Shown here: one piece after another, positions 33,225 through 45,239 of the stretch | Layout of the letters: every line of letters begins with the position of its first letter | Numbering within the stretch: the first letter of the stretch is position 1 | Source of the DNA: Rutidosis leptorrhynchoides | Lineage: Eukaryota; Streptophyta; Magnoliopsida; Asterales; Asteraceae | Reading direction: 5' to 3' | Assembly: GCF_046630445.1 (NCBI RefSeq) | Contig: NC_092338.1 | Span: 147,383,501 to 147,447,500 of the forward strand | Length of the DNA stretch: 64,000 nucleotides | Notes under the pieces: model-generated | Told to the model about the DNA's origin: nothing | The model's input: the letters and a program-made list of their open reading frames with translations, nothing else | Databases searched by the model: none | Translations under genes and position numbers: made by a program

Positions 33225-36200
33225 ATGGCCGCCATTAACAACAACATGCAAAACACACCTATTAACTTGAACAACCTATCGTTAAGGTCTCTCCTCGAGA
33301 AAGACAAACTCAACCATACGAACTTTATGGATTGGTTCCGCAATCTTAGGATTGTCCTCAAACTTGAGGATAAGGCGTATGTGTTGGAGGACCCCATTCC
33401 CGATCAACCCGATGAGGATGATACGGAAGGCATGGCTTATTGGGATAAGTATTGCGCCGATTCGGTGCAAGTCGCTTGCCTAATGCTTGGGACTATGATA
33501 CCCGAACTCCAAAAGGATTTCGAGCATCATACTGCATACGACATGATCACGCAATTGAAGGAGATGTTCCTTCAACAAGCTCGTGTCGAGCGCTTTGAAA
33601 CGGTCCGAGCGCTTCATGCATGTCGTATGGACGACTCCCAATCCGTTTCATCTTATGTCCTTAAGATGAAAAGCCTCATTGATCGCGCAAACCGTCTTAA
33701 TCTCAACATATCTAATGAGCTAGCCACGGATCTTATCCTAAACTCCTTGTCAAAGAGGTTTGACCAATTTGTAATTAATTACAATATGAATGGGATGGAT
33801 AAGACCATTGGCGAACTTCATGGCATGCTTAGGACGGCAGAAACTAGCATGGGTAAGAGGGCTTCACCCGTGCTAATGATCAATGATGGTGGGTCCAAAG
33901 GTAATAACACCTCTAAGCCAAAGGCGGCTAAGAGGAAAGGACCCGCCCATCAAGGCAAGGGAAAGGGGAGGATGGTTACCCCAACCAAAAACAAGAACAA
34001 GAAGCAAAAGGTTGCGGGACAAGCAAACCCCAAGGAAGACCCGTGCTTCGGTTGCGGTGAAATGGGTCACTGGAAACGAAACTGCCCGGTCTACCTTAAG
34101 GAGTTGAAAGAAAAGAGGGATGCGGGGCAAACCTCAGGTAATATATATATGGTATATATAGAGCTTAGTATTACTTCTTCTAATACATGGGTATTAGACA
34201 CTGGATGTGGAACTCACATTTGCAATTCTTTACAGGGGTTCAAAAGAAGTAGCAAGCAAACGGGAACATCAAGTCTCTTTATGGGTAATGGAGCCAAAGT
34301 GCAAGTGAAGGCTCAAGGAGACTTTGTATTAAAGCTTCCAAGTGGTTTGGAACTTATTTTGAACAATGTTTTGTATGCACCGGATTTATGTCGAAACATT
34401 ATTTCAGTTTCCTGTTTAAAACAGTGTGGTTTTTATCTTAATTTTGTTAATGATGATATTCACGTTTATTTAGATAATGTATTCTATTTTAAGGCTTCGC
34501 CTTCAAATGGAATTTATGAATTGGTTCATGATGACACATCATCTAGTAGCTCAATATACCATACTAGCACCAAGAAACTCAAAAGGGATTTGAGTGATTC
34601 CTACTTATGGCATTGTCGCCTTGGTCACATAAACAAGAATCGAATGCATACACTTCAAAAGAATGGCCTTTTGAAATCAAATGAACTAGACTCGTTTGAT
34701 GTATGTGAATCTTGTTTACAAGGCAAAATGACCAAAGCACCTTTCAAAGGGACCTATGAAAGGGCTAAGGACTTATTGGGATTAATACATTCGGATGTAT
34801 GTGGACCCTTTAAGCCCATAACTAGGAATGGTGAAAGATACTTCGTTGCTTTCATTGATGACTTCAGTCGTTTTGGATATGTCTACTTGTTATGACATAA
34901 GGACGAAACTTTTGAAGCATTCAAAGAGTATCAAAGCGAAGTACAAAATCAACTCAATAAGACAATCAAGGTACTTCGTACCGATAGAGGAGGTGAATAC
35001 CTAAGTGATGCTTTCCAAGATCATCTTAGAAGTTGTGGGATTATCTCGCAACTCACTCCTCCTGGAACACCCCAACTGAATGGAGTTTCCGAAAGGAGGA
35101 ACCGAACCCTAATGGATATGGTTCGATCTATGATGGCTAGAAGCTCGTTACCTCTATCATTTTGGGGTTATTGTCTATGCTCCGCTGCTCGTATTTTAAA
35201 TATGGCCCCAACCAAGAAAGTGGAACGAACACCTCATGAGATGTGGTTTGGAAAACCTCCATCTCTATCATACTTAAAGGTATGGGGATGTGAAGCTTAT
35301 CCTAAGCGTTACGTCCCTAATAAGTTGAATGCTCGATCCACGAAGTGTATCTTCATAGGATATCCCAAGGATAATATGGGATATTATTTCTATGATCCAT
35401 CCGAGCAGAATGTATTTGTTGCTCGGAAGGCGGAATTCCTTGAAACTAAGTTCCTAATGGAAGGAAGTAGTGAAAGGAAGATAGATCTTGAAGAGGTTCA
35501 AGATCAAGTAGATGATACACAATTGGTTGACACTAGCACTCAACATGAAAATGTTGAGAGTGATCAAATGGATGATCAAAATGCACAAGACGTTCGCAGA
35601 TCTGGTAGGATTAGTAATCCTCCTGAGAGATATGGGTTTCTCATGGATGGTTGCTATGTGATTGATTTGGATGAACCAATAAACTACCAAGATGCTTTAT
35701 CAAGGATTGATAGAGATAAATGGCAGGAAGCCATGAACGCTGAGATGCAATCCATGTATGACAACCAAGTTTGGGAACTTGTTACACAACCTGCTGGCTC
35801 AAGGCTAGTTGATTGTAAATGGCTTTTCAAAATGAAAACCGACATACATGGAAACTTGGATACATATAAAGCTAGACTTGTAGCAAAAGGTTTCACTCAA
35901 ACTCAAGGGGTTGACTATGATGAAACTTTTTCGCCTGTGGCAATGCTAAAGTCTATTAGGATATTACTTGCCATTGCTGCTCATTATGATTATGAAATAT
36001 GGCAAATGGATGTCAAGACCGCTTTCCTAAATGGATATCTTGTGGAAGATGTCTATATGGTTCAGCCTGAAGGTTTTGTTGATCCGAAATATCCTAAAAA
36101 GGTATGCAAGTTAAAGAAGTCAATCTACGGATTGAAACAAGCATCTAGAATGTGGAATCATCGTTTTAATGAGGAAGCCGAGAAATTTGGCTTCATTAAA

Positions 36201-37256
36201 AATGGTGATGAAGCTTGTGTATATAAGAAAGCTAGTGGGAGCACTATCATGTTCCTTGTACTATATGTGGATGATATATTGTTATTTGGAAATGATATTC
36301 CGACAATGCAAAGAGTTAAAACTTGGCTAAGTAAATGCTTCTCCATTAAGGATCTTGGAGAAGCACAATACGTTTTGGGGATTGGGATCTACAGGGATAG
36401 ATCCAAGAAACTGATAGGTTTGAATCAAAGTGCATACATTGAAAAGATCTTGAAAAGGTTCAAGATGGAGAACTCTAAGAAAGGTTTGGTACCTATTCAA
36501 AGAGGAACACTCCTTAGTTCATCTCAGTGCCCCACCACGAAAGATGAACAAGAGAAAATGAAGAAGGTCCCATATGCGTCTGCCATTGGGTCAATCATGT
36601 ATGCAATGATATGCACTAGACCGGATGTGTCATGCGCTCTTAGCCTGACAAGTAGATACCAGAATAACCCAGGAAACAGTCATTGAATTGCTGTCAAAAG
36701 TATATTGAAATACCTTAGGAGGACTAAGGATATGTTTCTGATATATGGGTCTGGTGAGGAGGAACTTGCTATAAAAGGTTACGTGGATGCGAGTTTCCAA
36801 ACTGATCGAGATGATTCTCGATCACAATCCGGTTATGTCTTCACATTAAATGGAGGTGCGGTCTCTTGGAAGAGTTCAAAACAGGATGTTGTTGCTTTAT
36901 CCACTACAGAGTCGGAGTACATCGCCGCATCATTGGCAGCTCAGGAAGCTGCATGGATGAAGAAATTCATCGACGACTTAGGAGTAGTCCCTTCCATTCA
37001 GGACCCTCTTGAGATCTTTTGTGACAACGAGGGTGCGATTGCTCAAATCAAAGAACCTCGTGCTCACCAAAAGACCCGTCACATTGAGCGAAGATTCAAC
37101 TACATAAGGGATGACGTTGAAAAGGGAAAGATATGTATTCGCAAAGTTCACACAGATCTTAATATAGCGGATCCTCTCACGAAGCTCTTACATGGAGCAA
37201 AACATACTGGACATGTTTGTGCATTAGGGCTTCGATATTCTAGTGATTGGTCATGA
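33225..37256 (+). pseudogene. Copia gag-pol polyprotein, interrupted by two in-frame stops
   Basis: A single frame of 1344 codons from ATG 33225 to 37256, broken by TGA at 34893-34895 and 36684-36686 (codons 557 and 1154). Order by codon: gag; zinc knuckle CFGCGEMGHWKRNC (274-287); aspartic protease DTG (325-327); integrase HH-CC and core, including LRTDRGGEY, with the first stop inside the integrase core; reverse transcriptase with YVDD near 1014; second stop between reverse transcriptase and RNase H; RNase H with the SSKQDVVALSTTESEY box. No frameshifts are present. The lack of other damage agrees with the young LTRs. Neither stop is at the gag-pol boundary, so they look like inactivating mutations. 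Confidence 0.93.
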
Positions 37257-38026
37257 TCTGTTTTAAGCATTGTAACGGAACGAAATTGTTCAAACTCATT
37301 AATATAATTATGGTATTAATTTATTTTGAGTTATGTTCCTATTTTGCATATTTTATCCATGAATAAGTAATTATTCTAAATTCCGTAGTCGATCACATTT
37401 GTGGGAGCAAATGTGAGGGTTAGACTATTATGAACTTGGATTGGTATACATTCACGGACTGAATGTGGGGCAAGGTTGCTACCAAGGTTCATAGATATTT
37501 GTGGGATACAAATATTGGAAGACCCGCTCTCAAGATTCACTAAATGGAGCCTTTGTGGTTGATCACATGTAATCTTGAGTAAAGGCGAATATCATTGTAT
37601 CCTCTGACCTGAGATACATATTGGGTTCAGATATTTGCCAAGTATTGTGCCTTGATTCTTTCCTTCACTATTCTGAAATATGGTAGTTCATAAGGAGGAG
37701 CTCAGGTATAATGCAAGGTATATATTTAGGACATATGTAGTCAAGATGGAATTTGTCCCTTTTATTCGTTGAGAGTCAGATGTCTAAGGCCTGATAAAGT
37801 TAAATCTAAAGGAGAGTGATCACTCTGTATCTCTTGGATTTAACATGACATCTAGGATAAAAGGATGTAATGAAAAGATTCACCTATTCATATTCGAGAT
37901 GGGAACTCGAAAGGAATGATGTTATTGAATGGCACAAAGTCATAACATATTGGGGGTGATGGACGGTCGTTAGGTGGTATCCATCACTTGCATTAATTTC
38001 TTATGTTTCTCGTGCAAGTGGGAGAT
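37257..38026 (+). other. Copia 3' untranslated region and polypurine tract
   Basis: No ORF. It ends in the purine-rich GTGCAAGTGGGAGA (38012-38025) immediately before the 3' LTR, the expected polypurine tract. Confidence 0.75.
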
Positions 38027-38944
38027 TGAAGGTATTTCGTATGCCCGAGAGATATATTAAATTAATGTGGCTAATGTGTTATGATCCAAGTCGGGTCATA
38101 CCCAATAACAAGCTTACCAACACTTTATATGTATTTATTTTAACGGTTGGATTGTTAAATAAATACGCGACACTTGAACTTTAGAAAAATCGATTTTCTA
38201 AATAATAATCACTTGAGATAAATTATTTGGATAATTTATATATGATGTGGATTTAATTATTTATAGGTTTAAATAATTATGTTATGTTATATTTTATAAA
38301 ATGGTTTATAAAATTATTGCAAGTAACAAATACATGTTTATTTTATACAAGTTTTATAAAATTATTACAAGTTTTATAAAATCATTCTTGTTATAAAATA
38401 ATGGATGGTGGGCAGATTTTGGAGCCCCAAGAAAGTCTATCACATGCTTATTCTTGTTGCTTTCCATTACACAATTCCACATATACATGTCCTTTGACTA
38501 GTAGCAAGACATACATGCAATTATACATCAAAATTCTGCACAAAACTCTCCTAAAACCCAGCTGAATTTTGTGGCCTTTTGGGAGGAAGAAAGGGTTCTT
38601 CATTTGGTTATTGCAAGCTCAATTCAAGTGTTATTAAATCCTAACCAAAGGCTAGGTGTTGGTGCAAAAGCTTGGGGTATTTCTCCTTGAGGTTTCATCA
38701 CTTTGAAGCTCCATTCTTCATCATCTTCATCATCTTCTTTTGAACTAACCCTCAACTAGCTTGAGGAGGTATAAACTCTAAACCCACTCTTAGTTTGTAA
38801 GTATGTTTCACAACTTGATCCTTATTGGGATTTAACTTTAATTGGTTAAAGATTTACAAGTTTCAAAATGGTAATCTACATGCTTCCGCTTTCTTAATTC
38901 TTAAAATGGTTTAAGTATATTTTGAACTTGTTAAAATCCCAACA
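38027..38944 (+). repeat. 3' LTR of the copia element
   Basis: 918 bp; partner of 30747-31664. It is followed by the target duplication CTTTC (38945-38949). Confidence 0.97.
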
Positions 38945-38949
38945 CTTTC

Positions 38950-38969
38950 CACATAAGAACGACCTTATA
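38950..38969 (+). mobile_element. Old host gypsy LTR element, fragment 2
   Basis: A 20-bp remnant of host sequence between the copia element and the next insertion. It ends with TTATA, which is repeated at 42882-42886. Confidence 0.6.
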
Positions 38970-41900
38970 TGAAATGTCCCATTCATAATAATTATAAACG
39001 TTTCATATTAATTGATGTCGTTGCGAGGTTTTGACCTCTATATGAGACGTTTTTCAAAGACTGTATTCGTTTTTAAAACAAACCATAACCTTTATTTTAT
39101 CGACAAAGGTTTAAAGGACATAACCTAGGTTATCAAGTAATGATAATCTAAAATATCACGCTTATACACGACCATTACATAATGGTTTACAATAAATATT
39201 ATGTTACAACAAAGAAAACTTTCGAATGCAGTTTTTAGACAATATCATACAAGCATGGACTCCAAATCTTGTCCTTAATTTAGTATGCAACAGCGGAAGC
39301 TCTTAACAATCACCTGAGAATAAACATGCTTAAAACGTCAACAAAAATGTTGGTGAGTTATAGGTTTAACCTATATAATATCAATCATAATAATAGACCA
39401 CAAGATTTTTATTTTTATAAACACATCTCATATCAGGCATTTCGAAAACTGCATAGAGATAAAAAAAAAATCATTCATATGTTGAACACCTGGTAACCGA
39501 CATTAACTTAATGCATAGAATATCCCCAAACAGAACCTCTCATCTGTATAATAATCTCGAAGTACTAAAGCCATCCATAACCTGAATGGAGGTTGTTAGG
39601 CCCAATAGATCTATCTTTATGATTCGCGTCAATTAGGGGTCATTTCCCTAATTCTTAGGTTACCAGACTTGAAGGGCGATATTCGGTTTAATAATCCAAC
39701 CATAGAATGTAGTTTCGCATACTTGTGTCTATTTTGTAAAACATTTATAAAACTGCATGTATTCTCATCCCAAAAATATTAGATTTTAAAAATGGGACTA
39801 TAACTCACTTTCACAGATTTTTACTTCGTCGAAAATTTAAGACTTGGCCACGAATCGATTCACGAACCTATAACAAATATATACATATATATTAAAGTAT
39901 GATCGAAATATATTCACAACATTTTTTATTACGTTTTAATGATTTAAGTTTATTAAGTTATCGGTCCAACGTTAGTAATCTACAACTAGTTGTCCACAGT
40001 TAGATGTACAGAAATAAATCAATATATATTATCTCGAATCAATCCACGACCCAGTGTATACAAGTCTCAGGCTAGATCACAACTCAAAGTATATATATTA
40101 TTTTGGAATCAACCTCAACCCTGTATAGCTAACTCAAGCATTACTGCATATAGAGTGTCTATGGTTGTTCCAAATAATATATATAGATGGGTCGATATGA
40201 TATGTCAAAACATTGTATACGTGTCTATGGTATCCCAAGATTACATAATATATGTTATAATACATGTATAATACAATATAAGTTAGTTATGGTTAGTCTA
40301 GATTTGTTACAAAATTTTCGTAGCTAAACTAGCAAATTTATCCAATTTTGTTTTACCCGTCATTTCTTCGTTTCAAATCCGTTTTGAGTGATTCAATTTG
40401 CTATGGTTTCATAATAAACTAAAATTTATGAAACTAAACAGAAAAAGTATAAGTTTGTAGTCGGAAATACAGGTTAAAAGGCATTTTTTAAAGAGGTAGT
40501 CATTTTCTTCGAAAAACGACATCTTGATGACCATTTTGAAAAACATACTTCAACTTTGTGTTTAACCATGATTTTTGGATATAGTATCATATTCATATGA
40601 AATATCATTTTTCCAGAAAACAAACTTCCAATTCAAATATTAAGATAGTTTTTATTTTTCTAACCCAAAACAGCCCCCGGTTTCACTACGACGACGTATG
40701 TCCGGTTTTACGGCGTTCTTCGTGTTTTCAGGTTTTAAATCATTAAGTTAGCATATCATATAGATATAGAACATGTGTTTAATTGATTTTAAAAGTTATG
40801 TTAGAAGGATTAACTTTGTTTGCGAACAAGTTTAGAATTAACTAAACTATGTTCTAGTGATTACAAGTTTAAATCTTCGAATAAGATAGTTATATATATA
40901 TGAATCGAATGATGTTATGAACATCATTACTACCTTAAGTTTAGTAGGTAACGACATCTTGATGACCATTTTGAAAAACATACTTCAACTTTGTGTTTAA
41001 CCATGATTTTTGGATATAGTATCATATTCATATGAAATATCATTTTTCCAGAAAACAAACTTCCAATTCAAATATTAAGATAGTTTTTATTTTTCTAACC
41101 CAAAACAGCCCCCGGTTTCACTACGATGGCGTATGTCCGGTTTTACGGTGTTCTTCGTGTTTCCAGGTTTTAAATCATTAAGTTAGCATATCATATAGAT
41201 ATAGAATATGTGTTTAATTGATTTTAAAAGTTATGTTAGAAGGATTAACTTTGTTTTTGAACAAGTTTAGAATTAACTAAACTATGTTCTAGTGATTACA
41301 AGTTTAAATCTTCGAATAAGATAGTTATATATATATGAATCGAATGATGTTATGAACATCATTGCTACCTTAAGTTTAGTAGGTAAACCTACTGGAAGTG
41401 ACAAAAATTGATCTAGCTTCAAAGGATCTTGGATGGCTTGAAAGTTCTTGAAGTAGAATCATGACACAAAAACAAGTTCAAGTAAGATTTTTACTCGAAT
41501 TAAGATAGTTTATAGTTATAGAAATTGAATCAAAGTTTGAATATGAATATTAACTTGAATTACAATGATAACCTACTATAAATAACAGAGGTTTCTTGAT
41601 CTTAGATGATTACTTGGAATGGATTAGAAAGCTTGGAAGTAGACTTGTAAACTTGAAAGTATTCTTGATTTTATGAAACTAGAACTTATAGAATTTATGA
41701 AGAACACTTAGAACTTGAAGATAGAACTTGAGAGAGATTAATTAGATGAAGAAAATTGAAGAATGAAAGTGTTTGTAGGTGTTTTTAGTCGTTGGTATAT
41801 GGATTAAATATAAAGGATGTGTAAGTTTGTTTTTTTTTGTAAATAATTCATGAATGATTTATAATATTTTTTGTAATTTTGTGAGATATTTCATGCTAGT

Positions 41901-42881
41901 TTCCAAATGATGGTTCTCACATGTTTAGGTGACTCACAAGGGCTGCTAAGAGCTGATCATTAAAGTATATATACCAATAGTAAATACATCTAGAAGCTGT
42001 GTATTGTACGAGTACGAATACGGGTGCATACGAGTAGAATTGTTGATGAAAATGAATGAGGATGTAATTGTAAGCATTTTTGTTAAGTAGAAGTACTTTG
42101 ATATGTGTCTTAAAGTCTTTCAAAAGTGTACTAATACATCTAAATACACTACATGTATATACATTTTAACTGAGTCGTTAAGTCATCGTTAGTCATTACA
42201 TGTAAGTGTTGTTTTGAAACCTTTAAGTTAACGATCTTGTTAAATATAATTAATTCATTGTTATTATACTTAAATGAGATGTTAAATTGTTATGTTAATA
42301 TGATAACATAGTGTATGAATATATCTTAACATCATATATATATGTTAAAATACTATTACAACGATAATCGTTACATATATATATTGTTTCGAAATCCTTA
42401 AGTTAGTAGTCTCATCTTACTTGTATAGTTCATTGTTAATACACTCAATGATATACATAGTTATCATTTTATCATGTTAAACATAGTATATCAATATCTT
42501 AATACAATACATATGTATTTAGTAAGACGTTGTTATAACGATAATCGTTATGTATATCGTTTCGAGCTTCATAATTCAATATTCTCATTTTTTATGTATA
42601 TCACACATTGTTAATATACTTAGTGAGATACTTACTTATCATAATCTCATGTTAACCATATATATGTCCATATATATATCATCATGTCATTTTTACAAGT
42701 TTTAACGTTCGTGAATCGCCGGTCAACTTGGGTGGTCAATTGTCTACATGAAACTCATTTCAAATAATCAAGTATTAACAAGTTTGATTGCTTAACATGT
42801 TGGAAACATTTAATCATTCAAATATAGTTTTCATTTAATATATAATCATGAAATAATCATGGAAAAGTTCGGGTCACTACA
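38970..42881 (-). mobile_element. Family D gypsy-type solo LTR (3.9 kb)
   Basis: Read on the minus strand it starts TGTAGTGACCCGAAC (42881) and ends GGGACATTTCA (38970). TTATA flanks both sides (38965-38969 and 42882-42886). There is no internal region, so it is a solo LTR. It matches 44986-58524 and 61115-64000 over most of its length. It contains a 435-bp tandem duplication (40517-40951 and 40952-41386). Orientation is inferred by homology to family E, whose primer site and polypurine tract are visible. Confidence 0.88.
40517..41386. repeat. 435-bp tandem duplication in family D LTR
   Basis: Two adjacent copies (40517-40951, 40952-41386) differ at about half a dozen positions. The other two family D copies in the window carry this segment only once. 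Confidence 0.9.
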
Positions 42882-44437
42882 TTATAGCAGATGGATTAGT
42901 TCTAGTTCCATCCTAATTTCATTTTTAACTTAACCAAACACTCTCAAACTTTCTAATGTGAGAAACCCAATTCTTGTGAGAGAAAACTTAGATTGGAGGT
43001 GAAAGAGGTTGAATCTCACCAAAGTGCAAGATTTAACCTTGTTCATCTTGTTTTTAGCTATCTTGGGATACTAGTGGTAAGTCCTAACTCCGATTTTTAT
43101 TCAATTTGAGGTTAGGGTTTGGGATTGCATGTTCTTAATTTAACTCATCTAGCTCACAAATGGGTGTTTGAAGCTAGTTATGGGTGTTGTTGACCCTTGT
43201 TGATGGGTTTTGAGTTGGAAAGTGTTTTAGTCATGTGTAAACTTGCAATTTGGGCATAATCACAAGTATTAGTGATTTTGTTGGTGAATGGAGCCCAAAT
43301 GAGTGTTCTTAATAGTTTATTTTGGGTGTAAACCCGATTTGGGTCAAAATGGGTCTTTGGTTGAAATGGGTCATGAAGTGCTCCAAGCACTTGACCATGG
43401 GTTATATTTAGTTGAGTTTGGAACCAAATCACTAGCTTTTGGTGATTTAGAGAGTTTGGGTCTTGGTTGACCTAGTTGGTGTTTTGGGTGCAATTTGGAT
43501 CAAATTGGCACTTGTGAGTTTTTAGGTCAAGCTACTAGTGTTATAGCTTGATGTCGTGTTTATGATAGGTGACTTGCTCTTGGATCAAGCTTAAAGTCCT
43601 AGAGAGGTTGTGACTCGCCTAATTGCTCAAGGTGAGTGGAGTATTTATATGTATGTGTATATAAATTGTTTTCTTGCGGGTTAGTGACGAGTACTATCCG
43701 ATTGTGAATGAATTTACTCTTTGTTGGCCACTTGATTCATTGTGGTGAGTGATGTCTCTAATAATGACTCGCTCTTTGTTGGCCACATTGTGCTTGGGGG
43801 AAAGTGGTGAGTGTGATTACTTTAAAGTCCACTCTTTGTTGGCCACTTATGAGGATGTGAAAAGTGTTACGAATTAAGACTACACTTTTTGTTGACCACA
43901 TTCGGGTGTACATGGTGGTGCCATCCGGGAGGCAATCTTTGTTGGCCATGTACACGGGTTGTTGATGCTATTCATTTGATGAGTATCACTTTTGGGAATG
44001 GTTAACCATTTTTGTGTTGTAAGTTGTATTTTGGGTAGTGTAGCGTGTTATATTCTCGTGTATGTAATTAACATGCTAGCTTGTACTTGATTGTGTATAT
44101 TGTGTTAGTGATGCTATCTTGTATGCGGTTTGTGTAAGTTGCGCAAGTAAGTGATTTATGTATGTATGTATGTATGCATATAAGAATTGCACTCACCAAG
44201 CGTTGTAGCTTACTCATTCATTGTTTACATTTTTATAGATTGTGGCACATCGAAGGATAAGGGTAAGGATTTGGCCTAGCTTGCTTATGGCAGATTTTTT
44301 AGAAGATGCTTTTGGTAATGGTCCCGATGGTCATGCTCATTAATGTGTTATTTTTTATTTAAACAAATGGTTAAAGCTTAAGGGTCTTGTGTACCCGATG
44401 ATGTAAACAATTAACTTATGTGTTTCTTAAACTTGTA
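42882..44437 (+). mobile_element. Old host gypsy LTR element, fragment 3
   Basis: Shares leader text with the LTR at 6465-8663 (GTGCAAGA then GGTAAGT then CTAACTCCGATTTT). It holds five compound hairpins (43683-43955) and an acceptor-like TTTTTATAG (AG at 44237-44238). It is cut at 44437 by the family F insertion and continues at 60871. Small ORFs here are not credible genes. Confidence 0.6.
43683..43955 (+). repeat. Five compound hairpins with constant TTTGTTGGCC segment
   Basis: Each unit has an inner hairpin, then an invariant TTTGTTGGCC (one copy TTTGTTGACC), then the 3' arm of an outer stem. Inner stems: GAGTA/TACTC, GAGTG/CGCTC (one G-T), GAGTG/CACTC, AAAGTGT/ACACTTT, TGCC/GGCA. Outer stems: AGTG/CACT, TGTGG/CCACA, AAGTGG/CCACTT, GTG-rich/CAC-rich, and a perfect 10-bp GTGTACATGG/CCATGTACAC (43906-43915 with 43946-43955). 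Confidence 0.8.
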
Positions 44438-45177
44438 TGTGATGACCCGTCCAAATCCATTTGGATGAATACATCATTCATTGATTTCATAGTGAGGTTT
44501 TGACCTCTATATGATAAGTTTTGTAAACATTGCATTCTTTTGAAAAGGTACACCATAAATGAATATATAAATCCAAGGTTTTCGACGTTTGATGATTTCT
44601 ACGTATAGATAATCATCGTATATAATAGTTTCTAACAATACATCCGTTGATAATACAGTCAAATAAGATACGTGGTGATGATTTTGTGAATGCAAAGTTT
44701 TCTCGAATAAAGCATGTATGACTCCATGCACATAGCTTGTATAACGTATAAGCAAACAGCGGAAGACTTCTAGGAACCTGAGAATAAACATGCTTAAAAG
44801 TGTCAACACAAAGGTTGGTGAGTTCATAGTTTTAATGTTGCGCATAATCTGTATATAAAGGTGGATCACAAGATTTCAGTTGTTTCATCCAGAAACGTTT
44901 ATCAAAATATTCTACAAAATTGAGCACCCTGGTAACTAAACTTTAACGTTATTATAAGTATCCCTGTTTTAATATACATGCAACCTGTAGTGACCCGAAC
45001 TTTTCCATGTTTATATATATTTAATGAAATTGATATTTATATGATTAAGTATTTCCAACATGTTAAGCAATCAAACTTGTTAAGACTTGATTAATTGAAA
45101 TAGGTTTTATATAGACAATTGACCACCCAAGTTGACCGGTGATTCACGAACGTTAAAACTTGTAAAAACAATATGAT

Positions 45178-45239
<62 letters not shown>

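Larger units (their letters stand above)
30747..38944 (+). mobile_element. Young Ty1/copia LTR retrotransposon (8.2 kb)
   Basis: Two LTRs of exactly 918 bp (30747-31664 and 38027-38944) start TGAAGG and end CCAACA. The 5-bp target duplication CTTTC is perfect (30742-30746 and 38945-38949). I count 7 substitutions and no indel between the LTRs, under 1 percent, so it is recent. The order gag, protease, integrase, reverse transcriptase, RNase H marks it as copia. Confidence 0.97.

Noticed and set aside
33873-34130. Minus-strand and alternative-frame ORFs within the copia gag and pol and within HSP70
   Set aside because: They are shadows of the long coding frames, without independent similarity or codon signal.
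34893-34895. Programmed readthrough stop in copia gag-pol
   Set aside because: The stop lies within the integrase core; readthrough or frameshift sites expected at the gag-pol boundary would be far upstream.
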